Below the pieces are notes generated by a model, which worked only from the letters and a program-made list of their open reading frames with translations, was not told the DNA's origin and made no database searches. 47,658 nt of DNA, from the NCBI RefSeq assembly GCF_000513095.1, contig NZ_BAUT01000028.1:1-47658 (forward strand). Direction: 5' to 3'. The DNA comes from Halalkalibacter wakoensis JCM 9140 (GTDB taxonomy: Bacteria; Bacillota; Bacilli; Bacillales; Bacillaceae_D). The translations under genes and the position numbers were made by a program. Positions 17,241 to 26,977 of the stretch are shown one piece after another; the stretch's first letter is position 1, and each line of letters opens with the position of its first letter.

Positions 17241-17256
17241 ATACCCTAACCGGTAT
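17241..17256 (+). promoter_or_regulatory. CstR operator just before yrkE
   Basis: ATACCCTAACCGGTAT, a full match to ATACC-N6-GGTAT, 28 bases before the yrkE start codon. It overlaps a possible -10 (TATAAA, 17254-17259). Confidence 0.65.
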
Positions 17257-17283
17257 AAAATACATGGAATTGGAGTGAACAAC

Positions 17284-17763
17284 ATGACAGAAAAAAAGAA
17301 GACAACAATCATATTGTTTAGTGGTGATTATGACAAAGCAATGGCAGCTTTTATTATTGCAAATGGTGCTGCAGCTTATGACCATGAAGTGACGATCTTC
17401 TCAACTTTTTGGGGGCTAAACGCTTTTAGAAAAGATCAGCACGTACAAGTGAAAAAGGGCTTCCTAGAAAAAATGTTTGCGAAAATGATGCCACGAGGTG
17501 TTGATAAAATGGGTCTTTCCAATATGAACTTTGCTGGTATGGGTCCGAAAATGATTAAGCATGTTATGAAGAAGCACAATGCGGTGCCATTACCTGATTT
17601 AGTAGAGATGGCACAAGAACAAGGGGTGAAGCTTGTTGCTTGTACAATGACAATGGATTTATTAGGACTACAAAAAGAAGAATTGATCGATGATTTAGAG
17701 TACGCTGGTGTTGGAGCTTATTTAGCTGATGCTGAAGAAGGAAATGTGAACTTATTTATTTAG
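17284..17763 (+). CDS. yrkE: DsrE-family sulfur-carrier protein (YrkE-like)
   Basis: A 159-residue DsrE/DsrF-like protein with the alpha/beta start KTTIILFSGDYDKAMAAFIIANGAAA, a middle Met/Lys-rich flap (FLEKMFAKMMPRGVDKMG), and a single conserved Cys in LVACTMTMDLLG that would carry persulfide sulfur. Such proteins pass sulfane sulfur among TusA, rhodanese and other carriers in the cytoplasm. The frame is open from a GTG at 17275, but TTGGAG at 17270-17275 fits the ATG at 17284. It corresponds to B. subtilis yrkE and to the DsrE part of staphylococcal CstA. Confidence 0.82.
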   Translation: MTEKKKTTIILFSGDYDKAMAAFIIANGAAAYDHEVTIFSTFWGLNAFRKDQHVQVKKGFLEKMFAKMMPRGVDKMGLSNMNFAGMGPKMIKHVMKKHNAVPLPDLVEMAQEQGVKLVACTMTMDLLGLQKEELIDDLEYAGVGAYLADAEEGNVNLFI

Positions 17764-17883
17764 TAGGCTTTATTAGTAGAAAATCTCATTAATCCCAATA
17801 GTAATAGTTTTCGTGATACGGAGGAGCTAAGCGAATTGATGAACTGGGAAGGCAACGTAAAATAAATTTTTTTGAAGATAAAT

Positions 17884-17899
17884 ATACCCATACAGGTAC
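17884..17899 (+). promoter_or_regulatory. CstR-like operator before yrkF
   Basis: ATACCCATACAGGTAC matches ATACC-N6-GGTAT in nine of ten bases, 20 bases before the start codon of the TusA-rhodanese gene. Confidence 0.55.
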
Positions 17900-17919
17900 T
17901 AATATTAGGAGGAATCGTA

Positions 17920-18495
17920 ATGGAAAGAATTAAATTTGACCAATTAGTGGATGCCAAAGGATTAGCATGTCCAATGCCAATTGTTCGTACAAAAAAAGCG
18001 ATGAATGAGCTCGAACCAGGAAAAGTAGTAGAAATTCAAGCAACAGATAAAGGCTCAACTGCTGATATTAAAGCGTGGGCAAAGAGCACGGGACATCACT
18101 ATTTAGGAACAGTTGAAGAAGGTGACGTGTTAAAGCATTACCTTCGTAAGGTGATGGGGGAAGAGAAAGAGGAGAAGAAGCACCCACATGTTGTAAACAA
18201 CGAGGAACTTCAAGCAAAGTTAGCAAACAATGAAAATATTCTAGTGTTAGATGTTCGTGAATCAGCTGAATATGCCTTTAATCATATTCCTGGTGCAAAA
18301 TCCATTCCACTTGGTGAGCTAGAGAGTCGTTTAAAAGAGGTAAGCTCAGATCAGGAAATCTATGTTGTATGTCGTACTGGAAATCGAAGTGATTTAGCTG
18401 CACAAAAATTAACAGAAGCTGGATTCAAACAAGTAATGAATGTCGTTCCTGGAATGAGTGAATGGAGTCACAAAACAGAAAGCCTAACTAAATAG
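17920..18495 (+). CDS. yrkF: TusA-rhodanese fusion sulfurtransferase (YrkF-like)
   Basis: A 191-residue protein. Residues 1-75 are a TusA domain with the sulfur-accepting Cys17 in [15 protein letters not shown]. After a charged linker (EEKEEKKHP) comes a rhodanese domain (95-190) with DVRESAEYAFNHIPGA and the active-site loop CRTGNRSD (Cys151). Having a persulfide donor and acceptor in one chain allows direct relay of sulfane sulfur. The ORF is open from 17872, but AGGAGG places the start at 17920. B. subtilis YrkF has the same order. The TusA half is very close to the separate TusA gene at 19720, suggesting duplication. Confidence 0.87.
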   Translation: MERIKFDQLVDAKGLACPMPIVRTKKAMNELEPGKVVEIQATDKGSTADIKAWAKSTGHHYLGTVEEGDVLKHYLRKVMGEEKEEKKHPHVVNNEELQAKLANNENILVLDVRESAEYAFNHIPGAKSIPLGELESRLKEVSSDQEIYVVCRTGNRSDLAAQKLTEAGFKQVMNVVPGMSEWSHKTESLTK

Positions 18496-18544
18496 GAGCA
18501 GACGTATCACTAACGTTTCACTTAAATTTTTTTAAAATTAAAGT

Positions 18545-18560
18545 ATACTACGGGAGGTAT
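18545..18560 (+). promoter_or_regulatory. CstR-like operator overlapping the yrkH ribosome site
   Basis: ATACTACGGGAGGTAT matches ATACC-N6-GGTAT in nine of ten bases, and its GGGAGG is also the ribosome binding site of the gene at 18566. Binding here could be a roadblock rather than an initiation block, or the match may partly reflect the ribosome site. Confidence 0.4.
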
Positions 18561-18565
18561 ATTCG

Positions 18566-19693
18566 ATGTCAGTAAAAGCAATGAATTCAAAGGAAGTAGC
18601 TAGAAAAGTAATCAAAAAGAAGGAGTTATTTATTCTAGATGTTCGTAATGAAGGGGACTTCGCCGATTGGAAGATTGAAGGACACAACTTTGATTACGTT
18701 AATATTCCTTACTTTGAACTATTGGATGGCGTAGAAGAAATCATGGATAAAATCCCAACAGAAAAAGAAGTGTTGGTCGTGTGTGCAAAAGAAGGATCTT
18801 CTATGATGATAGCTGAGATGCTTTCTGATGAAGGTTTAGACGTAGCCTACCTAGAGGGAGGTATGAAGGCTTGGAGCGAATACTTGGAACCTGTGAAAGT
18901 AGGAGATTTAAAAGACGGTGGACAGTTGTATCAATTTGTCCGTCTAGGTAAAGGGTGTCTTTCTTACATGGTTGTTTCAAATGGAGAAGCGGCGATTATT
19001 GACGCAACACGGATGGCTGATGTGTTTGTGGATTTCGCAAAGGAAATTGGAGCAAACATTACACACGTATTTGATACACATTTGCATGCTGACCACATCT
19101 CAGGTGGAAGAAAAATTGCTGAACGGGCTGGTGCAACGTACTGGTTACCGCCAAAAGACGCAGGAGAAGTAGTGTTTGAATATGCGGCACTTGATGGTGG
19201 GAATGACGTACAAATCGGGAATTCAACGATCAACATTCATGCTCTTTACTCACCCGGTCACACAATCGGATCGACTTCATTTGTAATCGATGAAAAATAT
19301 CTATTATCAGGAGACATTCTATTCATTGATTCAATTGGAAGACCTGACCTAGCAGGTCTTGCAGAAGATTGGGTAGGAGATTTACGTGAGTCCCTTTATA
19401 AACGTTATAGAGAACTATCAGAAGAGTTAGTTGTTTTACCGGCACACTTTATGATCATTGAAGAGCTAAATGAAGATGGAAGTGTTGCTCGAAAACTAGG
19501 GACACTGTTTGCTGAAAATCATGGACTCAATATTGAAGATGAAAATGCGTTTAGATCAATGGTAACAGAGAACCTACCGCCACAACCGAATGCGTATCAA
19601 GAAATTCGTGAAACCAATATGGGGAAAATTACGCCAGATGAAGAAAAGCAACGCGAAATGGAAATTGGACCAAATCGTTGTGCAGTAAGATAA
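18566..19693 (+). CDS. yrkH: rhodanese-persulfide dioxygenase fusion (YrkH-like, CstB-related)
   Basis: A 375-residue protein. Residues 1-108 are a rhodanese domain ([15 protein letters not shown], active Cys73 in VVCAKEGSS). From about 115 it is an ETHE1-type metallo-beta-lactamase fold with THLHADH (H172, H174, D176, H177), [10 protein letters not shown] (H232), LSGD (D250) and LPAHF (H294); H172, H232 and D250 correspond to the mononuclear iron ligands. Persulfide dioxygenases oxidise glutathione or CoA persulfide to sulfite, and the rhodanese links this to thiosulfate or persulfide. The domain order is rhodanese first, the reverse of staphylococcal CstB as I recall it. The C-terminus CAVR carries an extra Cys. 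It should supply sulfite to the exporter encoded downstream. Confidence 0.87.
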   Translation: MSVKAMNSKEVARKVIKKKELFILDVRNEGDFADWKIEGHNFDYVNIPYFELLDGVEEIMDKIPTEKEVLVVCAKEGSSMMIAEMLSDEGLDVAYLEGGMKAWSEYLEPVKVGDLKDGGQLYQFVRLGKGCLSYMVVSNGEAAIIDATRMADVFVDFAKEIGANITHVFDTHLHADHISGGRKIAERAGATYWLPPKDAGEVVFEYAALDGGNDVQIGNSTINIHALYSPGHTIGSTSFVIDEKYLLSGDILFIDSIGRPDLAGLAEDWVGDLRESLYKRYRELSEELVVLPAHFMIIEELNEDGSVARKLGTLFAENHGLNIEDENAFRSMVTENLPPQPNAYQEIRETNMGKITPDEEKQREMEIGPNRCAVR

Positions 19694-19719
19694 CAAATAA
19701 ATAACTGGAGGTTTTATAA

Positions 19720-19947
19720 ATGAAATCAGATGAAGTATTAGACGCAAAAGGATTAGCATGCCCAATGCCAATTGTAAGAACAAAGAAAGCTATGACTGAA
19801 CTTGAGTCAGGTCAAATCTTAGAAATCCACGCAACAGATAAAGGGGCCAAAAATGACTTAGCAGCATGGGCAAAGTCTGGTGGGCATGAATTAGTAACAG
19901 ATACAGAAGAAGATGGTGTATTTAAATTTTGGATTAAAAAAGGCTAA
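19720..19947 (+). CDS. yrkI: TusA-family sulfur carrier (YrkI-like)
   Basis: A 75-residue TusA protein with Cys in [21 protein letters not shown]. It is nearly the same length as B. subtilis YrkI and very similar to the N-terminal half of the fusion at 17920, including the [18 protein letters not shown] block. CTGGAGG precedes the ATG. Only 26 bases separate it from yrkH, so it is in the same transcript. It probably shuttles persulfide sulfur between the rhodaneses and the dioxygenase. Confidence 0.87.
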   Translation: MKSDEVLDAKGLACPMPIVRTKKAMTELESGQILEIHATDKGAKNDLAAWAKSGGHELVTDTEEDGVFKFWIKKG

Positions 19948-19955
19948 TTGATAAG

Positions 19956-19984
19956 GGGAACCAGTGTGGTTCCCTCTTTTCCTT
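19956..19984 (+). terminator. intra-operon terminator between yrkI and yrkJ
   Basis: GGGAACC (19956-19962) and GGTTCCC (19968-19974), a seven-pair stem with TCTTTTCCTTT after it. The T-tract is interrupted, so partial read-through into yrkJ is expected. Confidence 0.6.
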
Positions 19985-20003
19985 TATAAGGGAGGTAGTT
20001 TTT

Positions 20004-20780
20004 ATGGATTTTGCTTTTATTAATACAATCTTTTTAATTGGATTCATAGGTTCATATATATCTGGAATGTTAGGAATTGGCGGATCAATTATTAAATATC
20101 CGATGCTTTTATATATTCCGCCATTGTTTGGGTTAGCTGCTTTTAGTGCTCATGAGGTTTCAGGTATTAGTGCCATTCAAGTGTTCTTTGCGACGATTGG
20201 TGGGGTATGGGCTTATCGCAAAGGTGGATACTTAAATAAGACGTTAATTATTTATATGGGACCATCGATTTTAATTGGTAGTTTTGTTGGTGGTTATGGA
20301 TCAAAGCTGATGTCTGAAGGCGGAGTTAATCTTATTTACGGTATTTTAGCGTTAATTGCTGCTGTGATGATGTTTATTCCTAACAAGAAAATAGATAATA
20401 TTCCACTTGAGCAAGTGACATTTAATAAATGGTTAGCGACTAGCTTTGCCTTAATCGTAGGAGTGGGCGCAGGGATTGTCGGTGCGGCAGGAGCGTTCTT
20501 ATTGGTCCCAATCATGCTTGTTGTATTGAAAATTCCAACGCGCATGACGATCGCTTCTTCATTAGCGATTACCTTGATATCGTCCATTGGAGCAACCATA
20601 GGAAAGATTACAACAGGGCAAATTGATTACTACCCAGCTTTTATCATGATTGTGGCGAGTTTGATCGCTTCTCCGCTAGGTGCAATGGCAGGGAAGAAGA
20701 TGAATACAAAGATTTTGCAAGTGATCTTAGCTGTATTAATAGCTGCAACAGCTCTGAAGATTTGGATGGATATCCTATAA
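20004..20780 (+). CDS. yrkJ: TauE/SafE-family sulfite or organosulfur exporter (YrkJ-like)
   Basis: A 258-residue integral membrane protein with about eight hydrophobic helices and the family's repeated halves: [22 protein letters not shown] near residue 12 and [22 protein letters not shown] near 152. TauE/SafE proteins export small sulfur anions, and in CstR operons the product is thought to remove sulfite made by the persulfide dioxygenase. GGGAGG lies before the ATG. It is the last gene of the sulfur cluster and converges on gdhA across a shared terminator. Confidence 0.85.
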   Translation: MDFAFINTIFLIGFIGSYISGMLGIGGSIIKYPMLLYIPPLFGLAAFSAHEVSGISAIQVFFATIGGVWAYRKGGYLNKTLIIYMGPSILIGSFVGGYGSKLMSEGGVNLIYGILALIAAVMMFIPNKKIDNIPLEQVTFNKWLATSFALIVGVGAGIVGAAGAFLLVPIMLVVLKIPTRMTIASSLAITLISSIGATIGKITTGQIDYYPAFIMIVASLIASPLGAMAGKKMNTKILQVILAVLIAATALKIWMDIL

Positions 20781-20785
20781 CTTTA

Positions 20786-20823
20786 AAAAAGTAGGGCTTA
20801 CTATTAAAGTAAGCTCTACTTTT
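20786..20823. terminator. bidirectional terminator between yrkJ and gdhA
   Basis: AAAAGTAGGGCTTACT and AGTAAGCTCTACTTTT form a 16-pair stem with one G-T pair. T-runs appear on both strands, so it serves both converging genes. Confidence 0.85.
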
Positions 20824-20831
20824 ATTGAGAA

Positions 20832-22259
<1,428 letters not shown>

Positions 22260-22334
22260 TTAATTTAATTGATCTAAATTTTCAGTCAATTGCTTTAGTT
22301 TTCTGTTATGGTATATCTTATTATTAATAATCTA

Positions 22335-22349
22335 TCTGAACAATACAGA
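22335..22349. promoter_or_regulatory. candidate LysR-type (GltC) box between gdhA and gltC
   Basis: TCTG-N7-CAGA (TCTGAACAATACAGA) is a short dyad 50 bases before the regulator start, in the shared divergent region. LysR-type regulators usually bind such dyads. The minus strand has TTGACT (22284-22289) as a possible gdhA -35 box. Assignment to GltC is inference. Confidence 0.35.
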
Positions 22350-22398
22350 AAATAGATAAACATCATGCTGAATTGAGATGATTTTGAAGGGTGATCAA

Positions 22399-23304
22399 GT
22401 GGAATTAAGACAAATTAGATACTTTATGGAAGTTGCAAAAAGGGAGCATGTTACGGAGGCGGCTGATGCTCTTCATGTCGCCCAATCAGCGGTAAGTAGG
22501 CAAATTGCCAATTTGGAAGCAGAGTTAGGTGTTGATTTATTTATAAGAGAGGGCAGACGAGTCAAAGTAACACCAATAGGGAAAATGTTTCTGGAGCGGA
22601 TGAAACAAGCAATGAATGTGATAGATAATGCACGTCTTGAAGTAGAGGAGTACTTAGATCCTGAGCAAGGAACGATTCGTATTGCTTTTCCAATCAGTAT
22701 GGCGGCCTATACACTTCCGAGTGCAATTGTTGCCTTTCGCGCCAAGTACCCGAAGGCCAAGTTTCAACTTAAACAAGCGAAATATCAAGAACTAATTGAT
22801 GGTGTGATTAATGGGGATTTCAATATGGCACTGATTGGTCCAGTACCAAAAGAGAGGAAAAAAGTCAAAAGTCAAAATCTGTTTACGGAAAATGTCGTTG
22901 CCTTATTGCCTTCCAATCATCCTTTAGCTGACAGAGAATCAATAACAATAAAAGAACTTGAAAATGAGCACTTTATTTTATTGCCCGACGGCTTTATTTT
23001 AAGAGACCTCATTGTTAAAGCTTGTCTTCAATCTGGATTCAAGCCAAAGGTTTCATTTGAAGGTGATGATATTGATGCGTTAAAGGGATTAGTATCAGCA
23101 GGACTTGGAATTACGTTAATACCTGAAATTACATTAGTTGAAAATCTTCCACATGCTACAGTCAAAATACCAGTGATCAGTCCAGCTGTAACTCGTACGG
23201 TAGGTGTTCTAATACCTAGTGAACGGCAATTACTTCCCACAGAAAAGTTATTTTATGATTTCCTAACAAGCTTTTACAAATATGGCAAATACAATTCACA
23301 TTAG
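22399..23304 (+). CDS. gltC: GltC-type LysR transcriptional regulator
   Basis: A 301-residue LysR-type regulator resembling B. subtilis GltC in most blocks: ELRQIRYFMEVAKREHVTEAA, LHVAQSAVSRQIANLE, LFIREGRRVKVTPIGK for the winged helix-turn-helix, then EEYLDPEQGTIRIAFP and LKGLVSAGLGITLIPE in the effector domain. The frame is open from an ATG at 22378, but AAGGGTGA sits just before the GTG at 22399 and that start gives the family's MELRQ N-terminus and length of about 300. GltC activates glutamate synthesis according to 2-oxoglutarate and glutamate; here its neighbour is gdhA instead of gltAB, so the target may differ. Confidence 0.85.
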   Translation: MELRQIRYFMEVAKREHVTEAADALHVAQSAVSRQIANLEAELGVDLFIREGRRVKVTPIGKMFLERMKQAMNVIDNARLEVEEYLDPEQGTIRIAFPISMAAYTLPSAIVAFRAKYPKAKFQLKQAKYQELIDGVINGDFNMALIGPVPKERKKVKSQNLFTENVVALLPSNHPLADRESITIKELENEHFILLPDGFILRDLIVKACLQSGFKPKVSFEGDDIDALKGLVSAGLGITLIPEITLVENLPHATVKIPVISPAVTRTVGVLIPSERQLLPTEKLFYDFLTSFYKYGKYNSH

Positions 23305-23386
23305 GGACCTAATTAACGATTAAAATAGAGCAAGGTCATCATCTGTTTATTCTAAACGGTACAAAAAAGCAAATATGAATAAGATC

Positions 23387-23424
23387 AAGCGTCTACAGAG
23401 ATTCATCTTCGAGACGCTTTTTTG
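23387..23424 (+). terminator. terminator after gltC
   Basis: AAGCGTCT (23387-23394) and AGACGCTT (23412-23419), eight perfect pairs followed by TTTTT. Confidence 0.75.
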
Positions 23425-23673
23425 AATTCATTATGTGTGTGGAGCGTTATGAAACTAGCTTTGATACATCTATATCAAATTGATATGAATTCCATCTTTT
23501 ATTCGTATTGATAAGATTGGTTATTGATCTTAGTATTACACATAGCAGCATAAGTTTTAAAAAAATAACTCTGATGTGAAACACAGTAAGGTTGTTAAAG
23601 AACCTTTTTATGTAAATGGAAGAAAGAATATTTAGAATAAATAATCTTTTAAATAATAGAGGTGACTGTAATC
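23425..23673. other. intergenic region with palindrome and small terminator-like hairpin
   Basis: No gene before the small ORF at 23674. It holds the perfect palindrome ATATCAAATTGATAT (23472-23486), possibly a regulator site, and AAGGTT/AACCTT (23588-23593 and 23601-23606) followed by TTT, a weak terminator or attenuator before the small ORF. Confidence 0.4.
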
Positions 23674-23841
23674 ATGAATAACAAATGGACAGATTGGCAA
23701 AAGCAAGTAATCCAAGAGGAATATGTAGAGCCCGAACTAGATGAAGAAAAATTAAAGAAAAAAATGGATGAAATCAATAGGAAATATTATACTTTTCATA
23801 GCCATACGAACAGAAATACTAAAATGAAAATTCCAACCTAA
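23674..23841 (+). CDS. small hypothetical protein (55 aa)
   Basis: ATG behind AGAGGTGA (23657-23664) opens a 55-codon frame: it begins MNNKWTDWQKQVIQEEYVEP, has a charged helix DEEKLKKKMDEINRKYY, and ends TKMKIPT. Very rich in Lys and Glu, no Cys, no membrane segment. The good ribosome site and protein-like composition favour a real gene. Family unknown. Confidence 0.55.
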   Translation: MNNKWTDWQKQVIQEEYVEPELDEEKLKKKMDEINRKYYTFHSHTNRNTKMKIPT

Positions 23842-23897
23842 AGTGGTTGATTGTGTAAATAAATAAATTAAAAAAGAAACAATCACATTATGAAACG

Positions 23898-24028
23898 TAG
23901 GGGACAAACAGCGCTAACCAAGATAAAGTCCTGTCTTAATCCACTTAATCTTACTATTGACGCTATGTCCCTAAAACTAACTAAAAATTTAAAGATGAAA
24001 TAAAGCTGGTTAGTGTTGCCTTATTGTC
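23898..24028. repeat. possible small non-coding inverted-repeat element
   Basis: The stretch from 23900 (GGGGACAAACAGCGCTAACC) has two imperfect inverted partners: CGCTATGTCCCT (23961-23972) and CTGGTTAGTGTTGCC plus TTGTCC (24005-24028). The outer pair could be ends of a ~130-base MITE-like element; the inner one could be a stem. No target duplication was clear. Weak case. The rest of 23842-24180 shows no gene. Confidence 0.25.
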
Positions 24029-24240
24029 CTTACTCACCTTCTCCCTTTAAACGTTTTATCTTCAAATCACCTTCTTACAAAAACTCTCAAAAAAACATGC
24101 CCAAAGATGAGACTCTCACATACAATGAAAAGAATTAGGCTTATGAGCCACTATAAGAGGTTAAACTAGTTAAAAATTCGTATTTGATTTAGGAGCGAAA
24201 GTGTTACAATAATAAGTGGAATTCGATTTGGAGGGTGACT

Positions 24241-25323
24241 ATGAAGACTAAACTTGGATTATTGTATGGTGGAAAATCTGCTGAACATCAAGTATCACTG
24301 CAAACGGCAAAAGCTGTTATTAAAGCATTAGACTTAACAAAATATGAAATACATCCAATATATATATCAGAAAATGGTGAGTGGGTGAGGGGAGCACAGC
24401 TTCATGGCCCGGTGGAGGATGTGAAGGAGCTTCAACTAAAAGGCGGTGAAACGATCTCTCCTGTTGCATTAAACGGAGAAATCTTCCCGGCGACAAATCA
24501 AACGAATGCTGATAAAATTGATGTCGTTTTTCCATTGCTTCACGGCCCGAACGGTGAAGATGGAACGGTTCAAGGATTATTAGAACTTCTGAACATTCCT
24601 TATGTTGGGAATGGGGTATTGGCATCTTCTGCTGGTATGGATAAAGTGATGATGAAAAACATTTATGAGCAAGCTGGTATTAAGCAGGCTAACTATGTGT
24701 GGTATCTTCGTGGTGATTGGGAGAAGGATGCCGAAGCGGCATACACGAATGTGGAGGAAAAGCTTGGTTACCCTTGTTTTGTAAAACCGGCGAACTTAGG
24801 TTCAAGTGTTGGGATCAGCAAATGTAAGGACCGTGCTAGTTTAGAAAAAGCCTTTGAATTGGCTTTTGAGTATGACCGAAAAATCATTATCGAAGAAGGA
24901 ATCGATGGTCGTGAAGTTGAAATTGGAGTGTTAGGAAACGATGACCCAGAATGTTCAGTTGTCGGTGAAATTGTTCCAGACACAGACTTTTATGATTATA
25001 AAGCAAAGTACGAGGATGGAAGTACAGGATTGGTTATTCCTGCTGAGATTACCAAAGAGGAATATGAAAACATTAAAACTGTAGCAATTCAATCGTTCAA
25101 AGCTCTTGATTGTTCTGGCTTAGTTCGTGCAGATTTCTTCTTAACAAAAGATGGAGAAGTTCTCATGAATGAGGTGAATACGATGCCAGGCTTCACTCCA
25201 TTTAGTATGTTCCCAATGCTTTGGCAAGAATCAGGACTGTCGTATCCAGAGCTCATTGAAAAATTAGTGGACCTTGGAGTTGCGCGTCACGAGGAAAAAC
25301 AAAAGATTAAACATACGTTTTAA
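24241..25323 (+). CDS. ddl: D-alanine--D-alanine ligase
   Basis: A 360-residue ATP-grasp enzyme joining two D-alanines for the peptidoglycan stem. N-terminal [34 protein letters not shown], the Gly-rich ATP loop in [16 protein letters not shown], substrate loop region [12 protein letters not shown] and C-terminal metal-binding [17 protein letters not shown] are all present. The frame is open from a GTG at 24235, but GGAGGGTGA marks the ATG at 24241. A likely promoter, TTTGAT and TACAAT 16 bases apart, lies at 24185-24212. murF follows, as in B. subtilis. Confidence 0.94.
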   Translation: MKTKLGLLYGGKSAEHQVSLQTAKAVIKALDLTKYEIHPIYISENGEWVRGAQLHGPVEDVKELQLKGGETISPVALNGEIFPATNQTNADKIDVVFPLLHGPNGEDGTVQGLLELLNIPYVGNGVLASSAGMDKVMMKNIYEQAGIKQANYVWYLRGDWEKDAEAAYTNVEEKLGYPCFVKPANLGSSVGISKCKDRASLEKAFELAFEYDRKIIIEEGIDGREVEIGVLGNDDPECSVVGEIVPDTDFYDYKAKYEDGSTGLVIPAEITKEEYENIKTVAIQSFKALDCSGLVRADFFLTKDGEVLMNEVNTMPGFTPFSMFPMLWQESGLSYPELIEKLVDLGVARHEEKQKIKHTF

Positions 25324-25339
25324 GGTGAATAAATAGAAT

Positions 25340-25372
25340 GAGGTTGGCTCTGTTGTGGGTCAGCCTCCTTTT
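25340..25372 (+). terminator. hairpin with short T-run between ddl and murF
   Basis: GAGGTTGGCTC (25340-25350) and GGGTCAGCCTC (25357-25367) pair throughout with three G-T pairs; CTTTT follows. Probably a weak terminator, so ddl and murF may be only partly co-transcribed. Confidence 0.55.
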
Positions 25373-25429
25373 ACATAGACTAGAGTGAGTGAAAAGAATC
25401 AGGTTACGTTTTGAGAAGGAGTGATTGCA

Positions 25430-26800
25430 ATGATCAAAAGAAAGTTGAACGATGTGGCTGCGTGGGTGAACGGGGAAGTTGTTGGGTTAGAAGGTGCTTC
25501 TATTAACGTAGCTGGCGTTTCTACAGATACGAGAACGATTCAAAATGGAAATCTCTATATACCGCTTGTGGGCGAGAATTTTAATGGGCATGATTTTGTA
25601 GGAGCTGCTATTGAAAATGGTGCTGTCGGAGCGCTATGGCAAAAAAATCAGCCGAATCCTCCATCTAACATTCCGCTTATTTATGTGGAGGATACATTAT
25701 TGGCCTTGCAGGAGTTAGCAAAGAACTATTTAGGAAGTACTTCCGCAAAAGTTGTTGGTATTACTGGTAGCAACGGGAAAACAACGACAAAAGACATGGT
25801 AACGTCTGTCCTTGCAACAACGTATAAAGTTCAGAAAACAGAGGGTAATTATAATAATCACATTGGACTGCCGCTTACCATTCTTCGATTAGAAGAAGAT
25901 ACAGAGATAGCTGTGCTTGAAATGGGGATGAGTGGAAGGGGAGAAATTGAACTTCTGTCTACTATTGCCAAACCGGATGCTGCTATTATCACAAACATTG
26001 GCGAATCTCACTTGCAGGACTTGGGTTCGAGAGAGGGAATTTCCGAAGCCAAATTTGAGATCACGACAGGGTTACTTGAGGACGGGTCACTTGTCATTCA
26101 CGGGGATGAGCCGCTCTTAACAGAAAAAGGTGGAAACGCCCCGTTTCGTGTAGTAACGTTTGGAAGCTCTACCGAAAATGATTACTACCCAGTGCAAATT
26201 GAGCAGAAGAGTGATGGCACATATTTTAAAATTAATGGAAAAGAAGATACAGAGTTTTTTATTCCTGTTTTAGGCAAACACAATATTAACAATGCTCTTT
26301 CCGCTGTTGCGATCGCTCAACTTTTTGATGTCTCGATTCCTAACATCAAAAAGGGATTAGAACAAATTAAACTGACTGGGATGAGAACAGAGTTAATTGA
26401 AGGAAAAGACGGAGTAGCCATTATTAATGATGCGTATAATGCGAGCCCAACTTCGATGCGAGCAGCGATTATATTGCTACAGGATTTGAAAGATTATAGT
26501 AGGAAAATGGTAGTCTTGGGGGATATGCTTGAGCTAGGTGAAAATGAAGAGACTTTTCATTATGAAGTTGGAAAAGGGATTGATAAAACCAAGATCGATT
26601 ATGTGTTTACCTTTGGTGCGTTAGCGAAACAAATAGCAGAAGGGGCAAAGGTGAATTTTCCAGAAGATCAGGTTTTTGCTTTTGAAGATAAACAAGATTT
26701 AATCACGAAAGTAAAGGAAACCGTCCGGGGAGGCGACATTGTCTTAGTTAAAGGCTCGCGCGGGATGAAATTAGAAGAAGTCGTTACGGCTTTAACGTAA
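25430..26800 (+). CDS. murF: UDP-N-acetylmuramoyl-tripeptide--D-alanyl-D-alanine ligase
   Basis: A 456-residue Mur ligase that adds the D-Ala-D-Ala made by Ddl to the UDP-MurNAc-tripeptide. Seen: N-terminal uridine-binding domain with GVSTDTRTIQNGNLYIPL, the ATP loop GITGSNGKTTTKDMV, EGNYNNHIGLPLT, EMGMSGRGEIELLS, LGKHNINNALSA, NDAYNASPTSMRAA and the C-terminal domain VLGDMLELGE with VKGSRGMKLEEVV. AGAAGGAG fits the ATG at 25430, slightly inside the longest open frame. A strong terminator follows. Confidence 0.94.
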   Translation: MIKRKLNDVAAWVNGEVVGLEGASINVAGVSTDTRTIQNGNLYIPLVGENFNGHDFVGAAIENGAVGALWQKNQPNPPSNIPLIYVEDTLLALQELAKNYLGSTSAKVVGITGSNGKTTTKDMVTSVLATTYKVQKTEGNYNNHIGLPLTILRLEEDTEIAVLEMGMSGRGEIELLSTIAKPDAAIITNIGESHLQDLGSREGISEAKFEITTGLLEDGSLVIHGDEPLLTEKGGNAPFRVVTFGSSTENDYYPVQIEQKSDGTYFKINGKEDTEFFIPVLGKHNINNALSAVAIAQLFDVSIPNIKKGLEQIKLTGMRTELIEGKDGVAIINDAYNASPTSMRAAIILLQDLKDYSRKMVVLGDMLELGENEETFHYEVGKGIDKTKIDYVFTFGALAKQIAEGAKVNFPEDQVFAFEDKQDLITKVKETVRGGDIVLVKGSRGMKLEEVVTALT

Positions 26801-26877
26801 TAGGAAGAGTTTACTTACTCGAAGTATGGATTTAGTCTTAGCTACCTACTTAGTTGTAATTGAATACTGAAAAAGCA

Positions 26878-26925
26878 GGGTTGTTCCAAAAGGTGAAAAT
26901 CATACCTTTTGGAACAACCCCTTTT
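26878..26925 (+). terminator. strong terminator after murF
   Basis: A 17-pair perfect stem (26878-26894 and 26904-26920, GGGTTGTTCC...GGAACAACCC) followed by CTTTT. Confidence 0.9.
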
Positions 26926-26977
26926 CAATTTACGTTATGTTAAACTAGTAAAGTCAAATGAGTAAGGAGAGTTAGCG

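Noticed and set aside
17764-17868. stop-to-stop frame ending ELSELMNWEGNVK before yrkF, with GGAGGAG upstream of a tiny ORF
   Set aside because: Only about 30 codons, no start at the right distance from the ribosome site except a nine-codon ORF; no family match seen. Could be chance.
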